Shown here: one piece after another, positions 13,459 through 26,748 of the stretch
Position numbering within the stretch: position 1 is the stretch's first letter
How the letters are laid out: each line of letters starts with the position of its first letter
Assembly (NCBI RefSeq): GCF_002234675.1
Contig: NC_019866.2
Location: 9,515,261-9,579,260, forward strand
DNA length: 64,000 nt
Direction of reading: 5' to 3'
Source: Oryzias latipes
Taxonomy: Eukaryota; Chordata; Actinopteri; Beloniformes; Adrianichthyidae
The notes under the pieces: generated by a model
The model's database searches: none
Told to the model about the DNA's origin: nothing
Seen by the model: only the letters and a program-made list of their open reading frames with translations
Position numbers and translations under genes: made by a program

Positions 13459-13472
13459 ATAGCAGGGGGCAG
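13459..13472 (+). promoter_or_regulatory. CTCF-like motif
   Basis: ATAGCAGGGGGCAG matches the CTCF core consensus at 12 of 14 positions, in the same orientation as the site at 9019. It sits at the left edge of the long gene-poor region. Confidence 0.3.
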
Positions 13473-15956
13473 CGGGTGGCAGTAATGAGGATCAGTCATT
13501 TGCATTCATTCCTCTGCGGGGAATAAATACAAAAGTTGCATTTATGAGCCTAAAGACATGCAGTTCATGTCAAAGTTAAAAAAAAAAACAAGGAATACAA
13601 ATATACTATCCCAAATTATGTTAATAAATACAATTTACTGCAATACATGATGGTTTTAAGAGCCAGTCGGCAATACCTGAATAAAGTGTACACAGAAAAG
13701 AAAGCCACAGTTCAGCAGCACAGATGAGTCCCCATTCTTGGCAGGAGAAAAGAAAAAACACTTCTGGCTCCATGAAAGCAAAGTGGAGGAGCTTTATAAT
13801 ATTTGTTTTATCGTGACACACATAAGGAAAACGCTTGTTCTGATTTTGATTCTTAGTTATGTAACACTGCAGGATTAAATCCCCCTAGCAAACATGACAC
13901 GTATTGCTTTCTTGTCCATCTTGAACTACTTTTTGTTGTCATGTGTTTACTGGAATCATGTGCTGTGGAGACCAATCATATTATGAGAGGGAATAACTGG
14001 AAATTGGAGATCAATTATCCAAAATAAAGCCCAGATAATCATTTTCTGGTGTGTTTACTGACTTGTTTTCCTGAACAAGTGGAACTGATGACCGGGAGAA
14101 AGACTGTTGGAATTAGAGACAGGACAGAAGCTTTTCAGATCATCTGGATAAACCATCGATGATTAAAAATGCTGCTTATATGAGAAGGCAAAAATGAGAA
14201 ACAGATGAAGGACAGTGGGAAATTAATTCATGACTTTTTCATTGTGAATGGAAAAAAGATGCTGTTCATAGCTTCATAGCCATGGATGCTGGTTTGAATG
14301 TGAGCAGCATTCAAACCAACTTGAAAGTGCAGGAATGGGGTGATTCTCCCGGGAAAAATGGGTCACTTTGCTCTGATTACAATGGTGTGGTGTAACTTTA
14401 AGTGTAAATTAGTATGTGTGCAATAAAGTAATCATTTTAATTAGGGCAGCTGAGGGGGGGTGTTGTTTGCAGGCAAAGGGAGTAAACACGAAGCTTAGAG
14501 TTTCATTTAGCATTTGCTCATTGACGCGAAAACAGCAGGCCTAAATGAACCATTTTTCTCTCTTAAATGGTTACAAAGCTTTTTTTAAAATAATGTTCGA
14601 GGTGATGAAACCCACAGTGATTTGCATTTTGCAGCTAGAAGCATTAAATTGCTTTGGAAAATGCTCAGACCACACCAAATGCTTAGCGTGACAGATTTGT
14701 GTTGGGAGCAGTCTCTACACGTCATTCAATTTTTCATGAAATCACAACAACACAAACGGAAATCTCTTACAAGCTAAAATATATTTTTATGTAGTATATT
14801 ATTTTTGTTTTCTTACAACTCAATTTCAGGTAATAGAGTTGACCATTTTATAAAATTACAGCCCTAAAGGAGAAAAGGTTGAGGTTACTTGGGGAAAAAC
14901 AGGATAAATCATAAAATATCAGGCTTATTTTTGGTTCCTGGTGACAACATCTCTGAAAACATCTGCCCCCCCACTTCTTAATGTGATTTTTTTTCTAAAT
15001 GTGATGTGGAATTAACCTGGCTTTATGAGTGCAAAACACATCTATTTGTATTTAGAAGTCCACATTAACCCTTATCCTTAAAACAGCAGGCATTCTTTTC
15101 TAATTAAATGAAAATCTTAACAAAGAGTTGCAGAAAAAAGTGAAATATGTGAAAAAGCACCAGCTGGACTTATGCTGATTTTAGATATGTTATAGCATTT
15201 GCTTTGCGGGCTCCTTACCACACCGCCCCTGCAGCACTGTCCCTTCATCTGAACTCTGCTGAATGATCACGAGAATTGGCCAGGCTTCAGGTTTAAGTGG
15301 GAGTAAAGGAGAATATCAGTAGTTGTGGGAATAGGGAGATAACACTATGGGTCACATAGTTATTTTTACATGCTGGGACATGGTCCAGCTCCTGCGACGC
15401 GAGCTATGGGGCTATATTGTGCCTCATGGGTTCACAGGAACAAACACCTGCTGCTGTTCTCAGAATAATTGCAGACACTGTTGAAGCTATAGAATGCAGA
15501 GCTCCAAGCCTGGAGCAATGTTTCAGTAGTATTTTGTAATATATAATTTAAAAATCTTTCTTATTTCCATCCACAATAAGACTAAACATGAAAAGCCAGA
15601 CTGGTGGAGATGTTGCATTAAACTGAAACACAGGAACACACTTTGTGTCCATGAAACCCATCAACATTTGCAGCTGACAGTTTTGTGATAAGACGAGTTC
15701 TGAGCTGCACGGCTGACTCATGAAGATACTGAGGCAGCAAGTGTTACATTTAAGGAAATCTATGATATCAACAAAGAAACAGATTTTCATCAGAAGTGTG
15801 AGTTTGTTCAAGAAGGACAAACGAGCTTTTGCTCTACAACAGTGACAATAAATTTTGACAGAAAGCAAGGACACACTACACTGGCTTACCACGAGTGAGC
15901 TTGTGTTTATCTGGAGGAGAAAAAGACAAGTAACAACAAACCTTTGAGCATCTAAA

Positions 15957-16692
15957 ATGGGGGTCTGCAACCTGTGGCTCTGAAGCCACATTCCGCTATT
16001 TTACCCCTCCATTGTGGCTCTCTGGTTAAAGAAAAGTGAAAGTTTTTTTTATTTTAAAAAGTAACTGTAAACTAAAAAAATGAGTAGTAAAGCCAAGTTG
16101 AAGGACAGTACAAATTACTCCATAAGGTTCCTGACAATGTCGCTGTTATTCTACAATAATCCATGAATCCTTTGTAGATGACTAAAGTCGTACCAAAACA
16201 CTTTCACTCAATTTTGGACTCTGTGTATCACAGAGCACAACCAGAATTATGAGCCGGGATTATAAGGGATTATATTTTCCATTTTTGAACAATTACAAAA
16301 AATACTGTAAGGGTCACTGAATTAGCTCGGATTTAGTTTCAGATCGATAGATTTATGAATTTCTGGCTGAGATGCATCAAAAATGGTTACATAAACTGAG
16401 TTTTTTTAAAAAATATTACTGCTGACATTACATGACATTTGCTGGATAAACATGATCCTATGTGGCACAGGGTGTCTTTTATTTTGAAAGGAAGTCATGT
16501 GAACCACTGTGAAATTTTACAAACCATTCATTATTTAAAAAAAATACTTTTTTCTCTTTTAAAATTTTTTTATGCCAAAATAAATTGTTTGTTATATTCA
16601 ACAAGATAATACCAATACCATAAATAAAAATTAGTGTCTTATTTTTTTAAGGGTGAAATAAGCCTTTGTGGCTCCTACTGGGTTTTGGTCCC
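15957..16692 (+). mobile_element. Degenerate hAT-like (Charlie-type) DNA transposon remnant
   Basis: The left end GGGGTCTGCAACCTGTGGCTC, followed by GAAGCCACATTCCG and later TGGCTCT, resembles the terminal pattern of vertebrate hAT elements (CAGGGGTC.GCAACC). The right part, TTTGTGGCTCCTACTGGGTT, resembles the matching subterminal region of the same repeats. The far terminal repeat is not clear, no transposase is encoded, and the interior is AT-rich and decayed. Confidence 0.45.
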
Positions 16693-17530
16693 TAAGAAAT
16701 GAACCGTATTGACTCTTCATGTTTTTAAGATTACATTTTTGTGTGTAGAGCCACGGTACAAACACAAAATGCCTTCTGCTGCTAGGAAGAGGGATGCAGA
16801 AACTCTTGTCACATTGTGTTTGTGTGCAGCTCAGTGTGATTTAGAAGGTTGTTGTGGATAAAGATGAAGTTGATTTGAGTCTCCATCATGTTTAAAGCCC
16901 CTCCTTGTTTCTGAAGAGCAGCATTTCCACCTGAACACATTGACAGATGTGATTTCTAATAAAAAGGTATCAGAGAGACTCTTGTCTGATGCTTGTCAGT
17001 GAAAGCATGGTAGGCTGGCATCACAACCGAGCATCCGTCAGCTCCTCTCTCGTAGCCCTGACAGAGCTGCTGATGGAGCTTTGGCGGAAAAACACCCTGG
17101 GCCTCACCGGGGAGCCCAGAAATGCTTAAATGGAAACCACTATAGTGTTTGATATTAAAATGCCTTGTCTGGAAATGTAGAATATTCTGTTTCAGGCTTG
17201 CTCCACTATTTTTTTTCCGGACTTGAGTAATTATCATCAAAGTCTCCCTTCTGTTCCATGATCAAAGAGTCTATAATTTTTTGTTACATAAAATCTGAAT
17301 TACAAAGAAAACAAAAACATAACTGTTTATTGTACAAAGAAACCATATGTGGCTTCTTTAATAACCCATTTCTTTGTAAAACAAAAACAAGAAATGGGGA
17401 AGAAAGAGAAATCTTTAAACACTGCAAAGTAAAGACTCAGGATGAAAGAATTCTTGATGAAGTATAAAGAAATGAATATAGTTTATTTGAATAATTAAAC
17501 TACAATTTGTTAAAGACAGTTTTTTGTCTT

Positions 17531-18073
17531 TGAAGTCCCACTCCAATCACCTCTTGATCTTTTATAAAAGCATTCCCAGTGGTCTTTCAACTACTGATTA
17601 TACCTTTTTTTTGCTAAATCAAAGAACCTGTCATTTTCTACGACATAGTTTCAGCAGAGCGGCTGGACTTTTGTTGCAGAATAAGCCCGCCCCCACTTCC
17701 CATTGTCCCTCTGTTTACACTCTCTCCTGCTAGCTTGCAAAAAAAATGGCGAGCACTATTGGAGCTATCCAACTGTACAGTTTTGAGCCACATTCCAGCT
17801 CAAATGAGAAAAACAAAGACGGACATGGATTTATTTGTCTGCAAGTGGATGCATCAGAAATGAGTGGAGCAAGGAGCTTTTGGTGTGCCGACTGTAGCGT
17901 CTGTCACTGCTACAAACTTTTTCCAACTGCCTTTTTATCTATTTGAATAAAAAAACACAAGACAGCTGCAATTTTAAGCTTAATTTTCTTTATATATGTC
18001 CTCCGTCATGAGAAAGATGCCACAAGAGTAATGTGAAAAACAAAAATACAAACATCATTAGCGTGGGTCTTTA
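17531..18073 (+). mobile_element. TTAA/TIR non-autonomous element, copy A
   Basis: Begins GAAGTCCCACTCCAATCA and ends GCGTGGGTCTTTA, which are imperfect inverted repeats of each other. The interior carries the family hallmarks: CCAGTGGTCTTT, GACATAGTTT.CAGCAGAGC, a CCCGCCCC tract, the open segment beginning MASTIGAIQLYSFEP with SSNEKNKDGHG and VDASE, then TTTTAAGCTTAATTTTCTT and ATGTCCTCCGTCAT. It shares these in order with five other copies in this window. No transposase. Confidence 0.65.
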
Positions 18074-21063
18074 CAAGCAGAGTTTTTATAATGCTTATCA
18101 TCTGATGAACTTGAGAAGCGCAGCCAGAAGGCCTTTGAATCTGCCATCCATGCTAATGGAAAGTGAGGTCTTGTCCTTGCAGCAAAGAATCAAAAAACAG
18201 ATGAGAATGTAAATGTATGCTTCTGACTAATAATTAAGAAAAGAAGACGTGACTTTAAAATGTTTTAGCAGGTTCAAAACTAAGGTTTTTTACATATAAT
18301 AGTGTGCTGACCTCATGCCAGTACAAAATAAAATTCTGTGAAATCTAACTCTACACAATCAGGGTTATGGAAGGACAACGGTAACTCCAGCACACTTGTT
18401 TTAAAAAATAAATTATTTTTATTTCATATGTTTTTTTTTTCAATAAATGTGCAAACTGAAAGTCTAGTCCATTGCCCCCTCCAAGGTTTTTCCAGAACAC
18501 ATTTGTCAATTCTGCAGTGTCCCACAGGACACATTTTAATTTGCAGAGTACAAATATCTTTGCAACAGTGAGAAATCAATTTTAGTTAGAACGGGTGTTG
18601 TAAAGTGGAGTACTGGGACAAAACTCAAAGTTCATACATTTATTTGGATTGAGCCTTTAATCCTTTTTATTCCCTTCAAAACAAAATTCACTTCATATCC
18701 TTTGGATCCGATTCTGAGAAGGCTGTGAAACAAACCGAGGGATAGAAGGATGAGGGAAATTGGCAGAAGAAAACTAAAGGTTTTGAAAGAAGACACCAAA
18801 GAAATTACTTTATTTTTTGTAATTCTTGTTTCAAAGTGAAGTGGCTTGCTCACTCCGACGACTCCCTCTGTTGGATGGTTTGAATACTGATCACACACAC
18901 ACCCCTACACACACACACCTACACACACACAAACTCACAAAGCTTCACTATAATAGCTTAAATTGTAAGAAGTTGCAAAAATCTCAACTCTACCTTCTTT
19001 TTTTTTAAATCTTAAACACAAGTATACTATAGGTCTAAAAGTAGGTTTCCATCCTTAATCTGCTCACTTTGGAGATTTGATTTTTGTCCCATTAGAATAA
19101 AAGGTCCCTACAATGTAAGTAATTCATGAGAGGCACACATTTCTCTGACATTTAGGTAATACTCCATCAGCAGTGTGTGCCTTTCTTTTTCCAACGTGCT
19201 TTTTCAAATTTTTGAGACAGACATCCCGCGTTCCCTTCTTGCATGGAAGGGAACGTGTCGGTGGAACTGGATATTAGGAAGATAGCGGCCTGATTACATT
19301 CACTGGAGGTTTTGATGCAAGTCAGGACAGATCCTGTAAGTGATCCAAGCTGTTGCTGATGATGATGTCAGATAAACTCTCTCTGAGGATGGGGGGGTGA
19401 GACCATGCTGCATGACGGTGGGGGTTATGATGAGGGTTTGTGTGTTCAGATTCTTGTATTTTGTGTAACACAACACAAAGGCGCTGCAGGCAGTGATTGC
19501 ACCATCACACAGTCATGGGTTGTTCGCGTCTATCTTGTGTTTCACATCAAGAGGACAAAAGTCACTGGAGCTATTGCTCACCAGTTCTTCCCCGGCTCAA
19601 AGCTCGGCATCTTCAACAACAGCTGTTGAAGTGTGCGTCTGATAAAAGCGTGTGTACGTGGAGCTATTTGACCTGCTGACACTGTCCCCGACTAAGGGCT
19701 TCTATCAGTACAGTAAAAGTAAACTAAACGAGGAAAGGATATTTACCAAAGAGAAAATGATGAGTCAAGAGTTTTAAAGTAACTCTTAATATTAATGGTG
19801 ACTCAGTATTTAAAGGGAACTGAGAATTCAAGGACATCTGTGAAGAAAGATTCATTCAAAAAACAGCCAAATGTGTTCTGCAAGGTTAAATCTACTTTTC
19901 TTTCAATGCTTATTTACAAAAAGTCCTTGACTGGGCAAAGTTATTCGGGAACTTCTTTTCTTGAGTTTTGGCAAGAAGAAACATTAAGTTTCAACCACAT
20001 TTTCACTGTAACAGAATCCATTTATTGTTCATGAAAAGGCCTGCAATCAAGCTGCCTACAAGGTGAGATGATTGATTAGCTGGTTAAATGAAAGATAAAT
20101 CCCTCGCTCTGTCAAATTGGATTCTACAGAACTGACATTCTTCATACCAGCCCAGATCCTTTGTGGAAATATTTATCTTTTTCCACGACAAAACTGTCCT
20201 CAATCTCATCGATTTGGTTACAGAAAACATAAACACAGTGCCAGCTTGGCTTGGATGTCCTGGAAGTAAGCAGTTCTTATTAGAGCTTGGCATTTTAGTG
20301 GTCGTCACATGGAATTTCAGCTTCGTTTGAACTCCGTTCTTCACCCTAAGAAAAAGAAGCCTGCATGTGGATCGGTGCTGTAAATGAAATGCCTCACGTA
20401 CAAATGTTAGTTTGGAAAACTCTGGAAGATCAACCAAATTCAGAAGAAAAATGATTCATAGATTTGAATGAGCTCGAAGAGGTCAAATATTGTTCTGAAA
20501 TAACAACAAAAAAGAGAATTTTCATGAATGAAAGTACTCTTTTAAGACTTTCATAAAGGAAAAATAATAAATCCAACCAGTATTTTATTATAAGTAATTC
20601 TGTATAATTCCGTGCTTTTAAAATTTTTTAGTCCATTTTATTTTTACAAAAACAGGAAGATCAGTTCCCAAACTTTCTAAATAAACAAATTCATTTTTTT
20701 CCATTTTTTAAGTGATAAAGTAACATATTCTTATTATACAGACAAAGTTTTTTTGTTCTAAATTATATTTTAATGTTTGTTTAGTTTCAGTGTGTCCATC
20801 CGATTTCTATGAACAGTAAATCTTCTTTTGTTTTGTTTTGGGTTTCAAGGTCTGGACCGATTCCCATATGAGGAAAAATGCTCAGTCACAGAGATGTTTG
20901 ATGCATTTTGACAGTTTTTATGTGTTCTGTGATTTGAGACCGATTTGATTCAATGTGATCTCCAAAACACAGAGCCATGGACATGACATTAAAATAAATA
21001 AATACATAAATAAACAGTTCCCGCAAATTAACCATTTGTGCTCCTGACTTACTATTTGAGTCA
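18074..21063. other. Non-coding AT-rich stretch
   Basis: No gene recognised. It contains the (AC)n microsatellite and a hairpin at 19227-19257 (10 perfect pairs plus a G-U and a C-G around the loop TTGCATG). Short ORFs here lack splice support or recognisable motifs. Confidence 0.5.
18893..18931 (+). repeat. Interrupted (AC)n microsatellite
   Basis: Runs of ACACAC interrupted by CCCCTAC and CTAC units. Simple repeat, no coding content. Confidence 0.85.
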
Positions 21064-21650
21064 AAGTATTTTGTGCACACAAATGAACATTTTGCAGACA
21101 TAAATACAAAAAGTTTAGTATCTTCAATTCCTGCCATTATGTTGTGGCCACAAAGCATTAATTTGGGGTTGTTTGTGACCACAAAACTTTTTCACAGAAA
21201 ACTAATTTGTGTGCCCAATATATTAATTTGTGCCCACATATTGTTAAGTTGTGCCCACAAAATACCATTTTGCGATAGAAAAAGCTAATATTTGTGCACA
21301 AAATACTGAAATATGCAAACAAAATACCAATTTGTGGGAACAATATATTAATTTGTGCCCACACATTGCTAGGTTGTGCCCACAAAATACTAATTTGTGT
21401 CCACAAAATGATAACTTGTGTGCACAAAATGCTGATTCATGTGAAATAATGCCAATATGTGTGCACAAAATGACAATTTTTGCACACAGAATAACAACGT
21501 GTCTTCACAGAATGCTAATGTGTCCCCACAAAATTTTAATTTGTGTGGAAAAAATGTTAAAATGTGTGCAGAAATTGCTAATTTTTGTCCACAAAATTCG
21601 AATTTGAGCGCTTAAACTACTAATTTGTGGCCACTAATTATGATTTTTTT
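21064..21650. repeat. Degenerate minisatellite, about 21-bp unit
   Basis: More than twenty diverged copies of a unit close to AATTTGTGCCCACAAAATACT in tandem. Because 21 is a multiple of three, reading frames stay open on both strands and give Cys/His-rich pseudo-peptides (such as CGHKLVFCGHN). These are a periodicity artefact, not evidence of a zinc-binding protein. Some units differ by small indels. Confidence 0.85.
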
Positions 21651-21899
21651 TTAAATGCCATGTCCAGGAGTTATACCAAACTTCCGACTGTGAACAGCAT
21701 CTTTGCTTGCAGCTCCTGGTCTTCAGCTGTTGTTGCAGCTGATCATTTTACCGCTTTGCCATTTCAAAAGAATATGTTGCAATGAACGCTCCTGAATTAT
21801 TCAGTTAGTTTATCTCAGCATATCAGGTAGGAACCTGGATCTGCTAATGCCTCGAGCAAAAACAGAAATGAACTTAATCTGTCCGGATTTGAGACGACT

Positions 21900-22306
21900 C
21901 AGAAGTCATTAAAGCTTTGAGCATCCTCACAGAAACCATTCACAGAGGACGGACGCTCCGTCTCCTGACCCCCCCTCCACTGTCCTTTTACGTCACTCGG
22001 GTACAAGGAGCGTGAGCAAAGCGGCTCGCGCCCACAAATGCCAACTACACGCGCGCCCAGATCCAACCACACTACGGAGTGTTTTCCTTTTTTAAACATT
22101 TTTTACTTTAATTCCCTTTGAATGGAGTTTTATTTCAAAGCAGGAGCTGTTGTTTTTGTTTGCTGACAGCTTAGTCGGCGAGTTGCTGAAGGGAGCCGTC
22201 ATTTCTGATGAAAGTTGGAACAGGGAAGCGGTTTATAATCTGCTCAGATGATGAGCAGCGCTTGCGGACAAATTCTGGAGAACTGCGAAAATCCCTACTG
22301 TCAACG
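21900..22306 (+). promoter_or_regulatory. CpG-rich promoter-like segment with putative 5' untranslated exon
   Basis: Unlike its AT-rich surroundings, 21945-22065 is CpG-rich (GGCTCGCGCCC, ACGCGCGCCC) and contains the CRE-like string TTACGTCAC. Downstream sequence to 22306 ends in a good splice donor CAACG|GTAAAT. The segment 22208-22306 begins with ATG but shows no recognisable protein. The nearest downstream plus-strand gene, the glucagon-type receptor, has a 5' UTR acceptor at 46181, so this may be its first exon across an intron of about 24 kb. That linkage is inference. Confidence 0.4.
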
Positions 22307-25012
22307 GTAAATATTATTATTATTATTTCCTTCAAATCTCACAGGAAATACTTAAACGTTTTAATGATAAAAACACAAAGTTTTGGTTTAACTATTTTTG
22401 AACACCGTTTTTTTTTTAAATTTCCTGTAGCATTTAGCGCTTTTTTGCTCTATTATGACATTTCTGTTGTTGTGTGAGTTTTGCACGTGTCACAGTGAAG
22501 GATTTTAATAGAGTTCAAATTGTTTTATTTTTAAACCATCATTTTATCTACTCAGGAATATGTCTTATTATTGTTTCATCTGAGGGTAAAAAATGAAGAA
22601 TATGACCAATTAACTCACGTTTTAGGAACTCCATGCCTACTTTGGGTTGCAGTTAACTTTAATTTGCTATAGTAAATTCACAACGAAAAGAAAACACACA
22701 AATAATGATTTTCTAATTGTAGTTTGCACCCAATAATACAAATGTGATTAGTCATGGAGTTAATTGGCTTTCACTGATGCTGAGTCATTTTAACACCATC
22801 CGGCAAGTCAGAAAATTAGTGGAAATGTTGCAGATTAATGAATCGGCTGCATCCTTACAGGTGAGCTCCATCAATGAGCGATGTCTTGCTGTATAATGTG
22901 TTTGGGGCTTATTTGTAAGGTGGGTGGTGCATGTGATTTGATGCTTACAAAAACACATTAGTAAGACATTAAATGCACAAACGGAGCCTCTGCTCTACAG
23001 GATTTGGTGGAATCAGCTCCGCACGGTTCCATTCTGATCAAAAACACTTAATGATCAACTTAGACATGCAGCGGATGAACTGTGATCTGATCTAGAGGAT
23101 TTATGGAATTGTCTGGGATTTTCTTTGATCAGGTTGGAGATTGTGACTGATTTCTTCAAGCTTTTTGTTATACCTGTCAAACATATTTTGATCATTTTAA
23201 GGCAAATTAATAAAAGTACCTGTCTGCCATGTGTTCTACTTTAAGACATAAAATAATAAAAGTTCAAATGTTGAACTGTCTTTATCAAACTCTTTTTGGA
23301 TCAAATTGAAAAACAAAGGTTTAAACACATAAAAGGAAACATGTTAGAAAAGTATGCAACTACTAAACATTTAACCAAACAACTGTTACACTTTTAGACT
23401 AGAATGTAATTCATGACTGATTTCCCTGAAAAATTCAGACCCGTCAGGTTTGTTATTGGAAAAAGAAAGGTGCAAAAAAGATGCACTGAACCTGACAGCG
23501 GGCTCTGCACATTCAGGTTTGACCAGTACTATGAACATTTGTTTTCCAAACAGGAGACCTTATTGCTTCAGAGTTGACGTTTTCTAGAGTAAGATTTCAT
23601 ATTTTTGTAATCTGAGATGAAAGGAAGGAAAGTTTAAAGCGGTGAAATGGAATTTGGTTGGCTCACACTGCAAACTTGTGGCAGACAATCTAACCTTGAA
23701 AACAGAAAAACGACGTGGAAACAAGTTCAGCATTGACGTGAGCTTGAATAGTAAAATAAATCAGTGGATGAGTGTATATTCGTTAAAAGATTAAATCCCG
23801 GTTGGGGCTTTTCTGTCCTTGTGCATGTGAGGACCTTCTCCCACAGGCCAATGGACATGCACTATAGGCTGCTTAGTCCATCTCACGCACTCTAGAAGTA
23901 TCTTTAGTGTTTTATCTGTGAGCAGCTCAGTAGCAGCCTGTCAATGGAGCACTTTGACACTTAGTAATGACAGCTGGGACAGGAATTAGTGCTCCTGTGA
24001 ACCTGAATAGAAAATAAACAGGAATTAGTGAGATTAAAACACAAAGATGACATGGAAATCTTCAATGAGTTGCTAAGAGAGGAGAGCATCACTAGTCTGG
24101 TCTAGACACGCTAAACTCCAATCAGAACCCGACAGTTCCTCTGGAAAGAACAGCTTACAGCCAATAATAACCTCTTCAACAAAGAGATGTCACTCTTGAC
24201 TGTAACTGAGAAGTCAAAAGGTTGTGTCTAGAGGCTTCTGCCTGGCTCCAGTGTGGCCCTCTGCTCATAACACCTCGTCCCAACCGCGCAAACAAAGCGT
24301 GCGCACACATTCCTATTCTCATAGACGAACTCAGCTTTTTATAGCCTCCTTCCCACGGGGAATTTTCGCAATTTCTAAAGGCTCCGCTTTAATGCTACAT
24401 TCTGGGAATTCAGCAATTCTTGTCATCTCCTAATATTAGATTGATTCTTCAAACACATCCCTGTCAGTCAGAGGGTAACCATGGTATCACTAATCTGAAG
24501 TTTTTTCATTTGTCCTTTTTGCTCCATCCTTTGACATGAATACACCCTGTAAGAAGTTTGTAACTTGTTAAAAACAAATTGTATTTCACTTATTCTTTTA
24601 ATATTTACAACAATAGACCATTCTGTGGATTATGCAGAGGCTGCACAGCTTGTGTAACAATCCCCCAGTGTTTTTTTTTTTGGTGAACTGACCTCCTTCC
24701 AGTCGCAATTGGTTTTGACCAAGCTTCAGTTGAAAGTCAAAGGCTTGAGTGGAGGCGTAAATAGCAGCAAAAAGTCAGCTGTATAAATGCAGATCAGCTT
24801 ATTTATTATTGCAGAAGTATAAACTGAGCTCTTTTCCAAGATGACTCATTTCCACAAAGGACCAAATGTGTTTCCTTACAAAAATCTCCATTAGGAAGTT
24901 GAAAATGGGAAAGGACAAAATTAGGGACAAATCTCTTAACCACAAGACTGACATTTCCTGGTTTGGTGTTGGTCTGAAATATTTTCAAAAGGGTGTTGTT
25001 TCATTCACTTGT

Positions 25013-25238
25013 TGATTAATAGATCCATGTACGCCTTAATTTTCCTCGTCTGAGGTGGCATCTGTCTCAAAACTGTACGGCTGGATAGCTCCAATATTGC
25101 TCGCCATTTTGTTGCAGTGGTAATGTTAGGTTGGATTTGTGAAAGCCAGTGTGAGAGAGCGTAAACAGATGGATGATGGGAAGTGAGGCAGGCTTCCTCT
25201 TCATCAACAAAATAGATTAAAAGTGGATTGGACTTTAA
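25013..25238 (-). mobile_element. TTAA/TIR non-autonomous element, copy B (truncated)
   Basis: On the minus strand it starts TTAAAGTCCAATCCACTTTTAATCT and contains the protein-like segment region (CCAACCTAACATTACC, AATGGCGAGCAA, CGTACATGGATCT). It breaks off before the 3' half seen in other copies. Confidence 0.55.
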
Positions 25239-26748
25239 AATACTCAACATTGTCACATAGAAAAACAGGAAAACAACTGTTCAGCTTAAAGTTGTACACT
25301 TCTTGAGTTATACACCTTTGACTTCAGTACCACAAACCCCTACATGTTCTAATTTATTGTTTGCACAATTCTAAAGGAGCATTTAGAAGCAATTTATTTC
25401 TGTCAGAAGCAGGAAACAGCCACTGCTTATCAATTATACATCGAATCCCACATTTCTTCAAGCCACAATGCTATTTAGCGCCATACCTTCAGTTAAATTG
25501 ATGAGTTTATTATATGTATGAAAGCAAACTCGGGAGCCAACGGAAAAATGACAGAGCTTTCTTTCACTTAATCCTATTAATTTTTAGGCCTTATCTTGGG
25601 AACAAAGTGTAATCTGTTTTTGGAATTAAACAACATCCAGATAAGAGTTCAAATAGCAGAGAAACAAGTTGTTTTCTTGTAGACAGAGCTCTGTTCCTGT
25701 TTCTGTTCAGACCGGCTAACTTGGCTAGAAATCACTTCACTCTCTGCCCATTTTCTGCTGATGGATGTTTGGGTACTGTCTGCAGCTGTTTCCTCTGAAT
25801 TCAATGTTCAGAACCAAAACCAGGATCAGATATTCAGAGCAGCACATTCCACCACTACTCTGAGCTGGGTGACTGCCAACGTTTTATCTTTCTGCTCTGG
25901 TGAACAAATCAAGACAGTTTTTTGATGAGAGAAAGAAGGAATAATCAATCTGTCAGGACACAGCCTCAGGCAGACACGCTCATATATATATTTTTGCATT
26001 GACATCCACACATGAGGAGGACTTCATTTGTTTCCAACACAAAAAAGTTAAACAGTAATTTTCCCTAATTTTTCCCAAATTTGGATGTTTTGCTCACTGG
26101 CTGTTGTCAGAATTGTAGTAGTCATGCGTTTTTCCGCGCTCACACACATTAGAACATAAGAAACCTATTAATGGCATTTACTTGCATCATTGGGTCTGTT
26201 GGGACTTGGCATTTCAGTTTCACTTCACAAAGATTCACCACATTCCTTTTGGATGTGATCCAGACCCTTAAACACGTAAATCATTCTGCATTCGCTCACT
26301 CAGCTCAGTTCCATAAGTGAACGGTGAGGGATTATGGTGTCTGCTGCTCACACTTCTGAGAGAGGTCAAGTGAAGAATCCTTTATTTATTTTCAATACTT
26401 TAATCACAAACTGAACCAAATTCCTTTTTGTACGGCTCTTAAAACATCTGTAGTTGTCACTTACTTTAGTGTTTAAAATGTGTTCTTCACATTTGACATA
26501 TCTTTTGAATGAGGGGACTTAGGACATTCTGATTATTTACCCCTCTTCCACTCCAACCCTTGGTCCTGACTGATCAGCAGGAAAGCATTCTTCATGTCCC
26601 AACTGTGCAATCGATTCCACAATCTGTCAGACCCTGGACGGAAACTTTTGCAAAAAACATGGAAATGTTTCACATGTGAAAGTTATGCCTACAAGTTTTT
26701 AACAACTGGTTGCAAAAAGTTACAGGAAAAAACAAGAATAAAGGTATT

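Larger units (their letters stand above)
10626..17530. other. Long non-coding stretch with repeat remnants
   Basis: No convincing multi-exon gene. Contents noted: a (C)23 tract, a possible minus-strand first exon at 11978-12037, a CTCF-like motif at 13459-13472, an 11-bp perfect hairpin at 14290-14318, and a degenerate hAT-like element at about 15957-16692. The remaining ORFs are short and lack protein-like composition. Confidence 0.5.

Noticed and set aside
17746-17946. 66-codon ORF beginning MASTIGAIQ as a host gene
   Set aside because: The same segment occurs in four dispersed repeat copies with decay, so it is part of a mobile element here.
21158-21607. Cys/His-rich ORFs on both strands suggesting a zinc-binding repeat protein
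   Set aside because: They come entirely from a 21-bp tandem repeat that keeps the frame open; both strands are equally open.
22208-22477. 89-codon ORF at the CpG-rich segment
   Set aside because: Runs through a strong splice donor into AT-rich intron; more likely a non-coding first exon.
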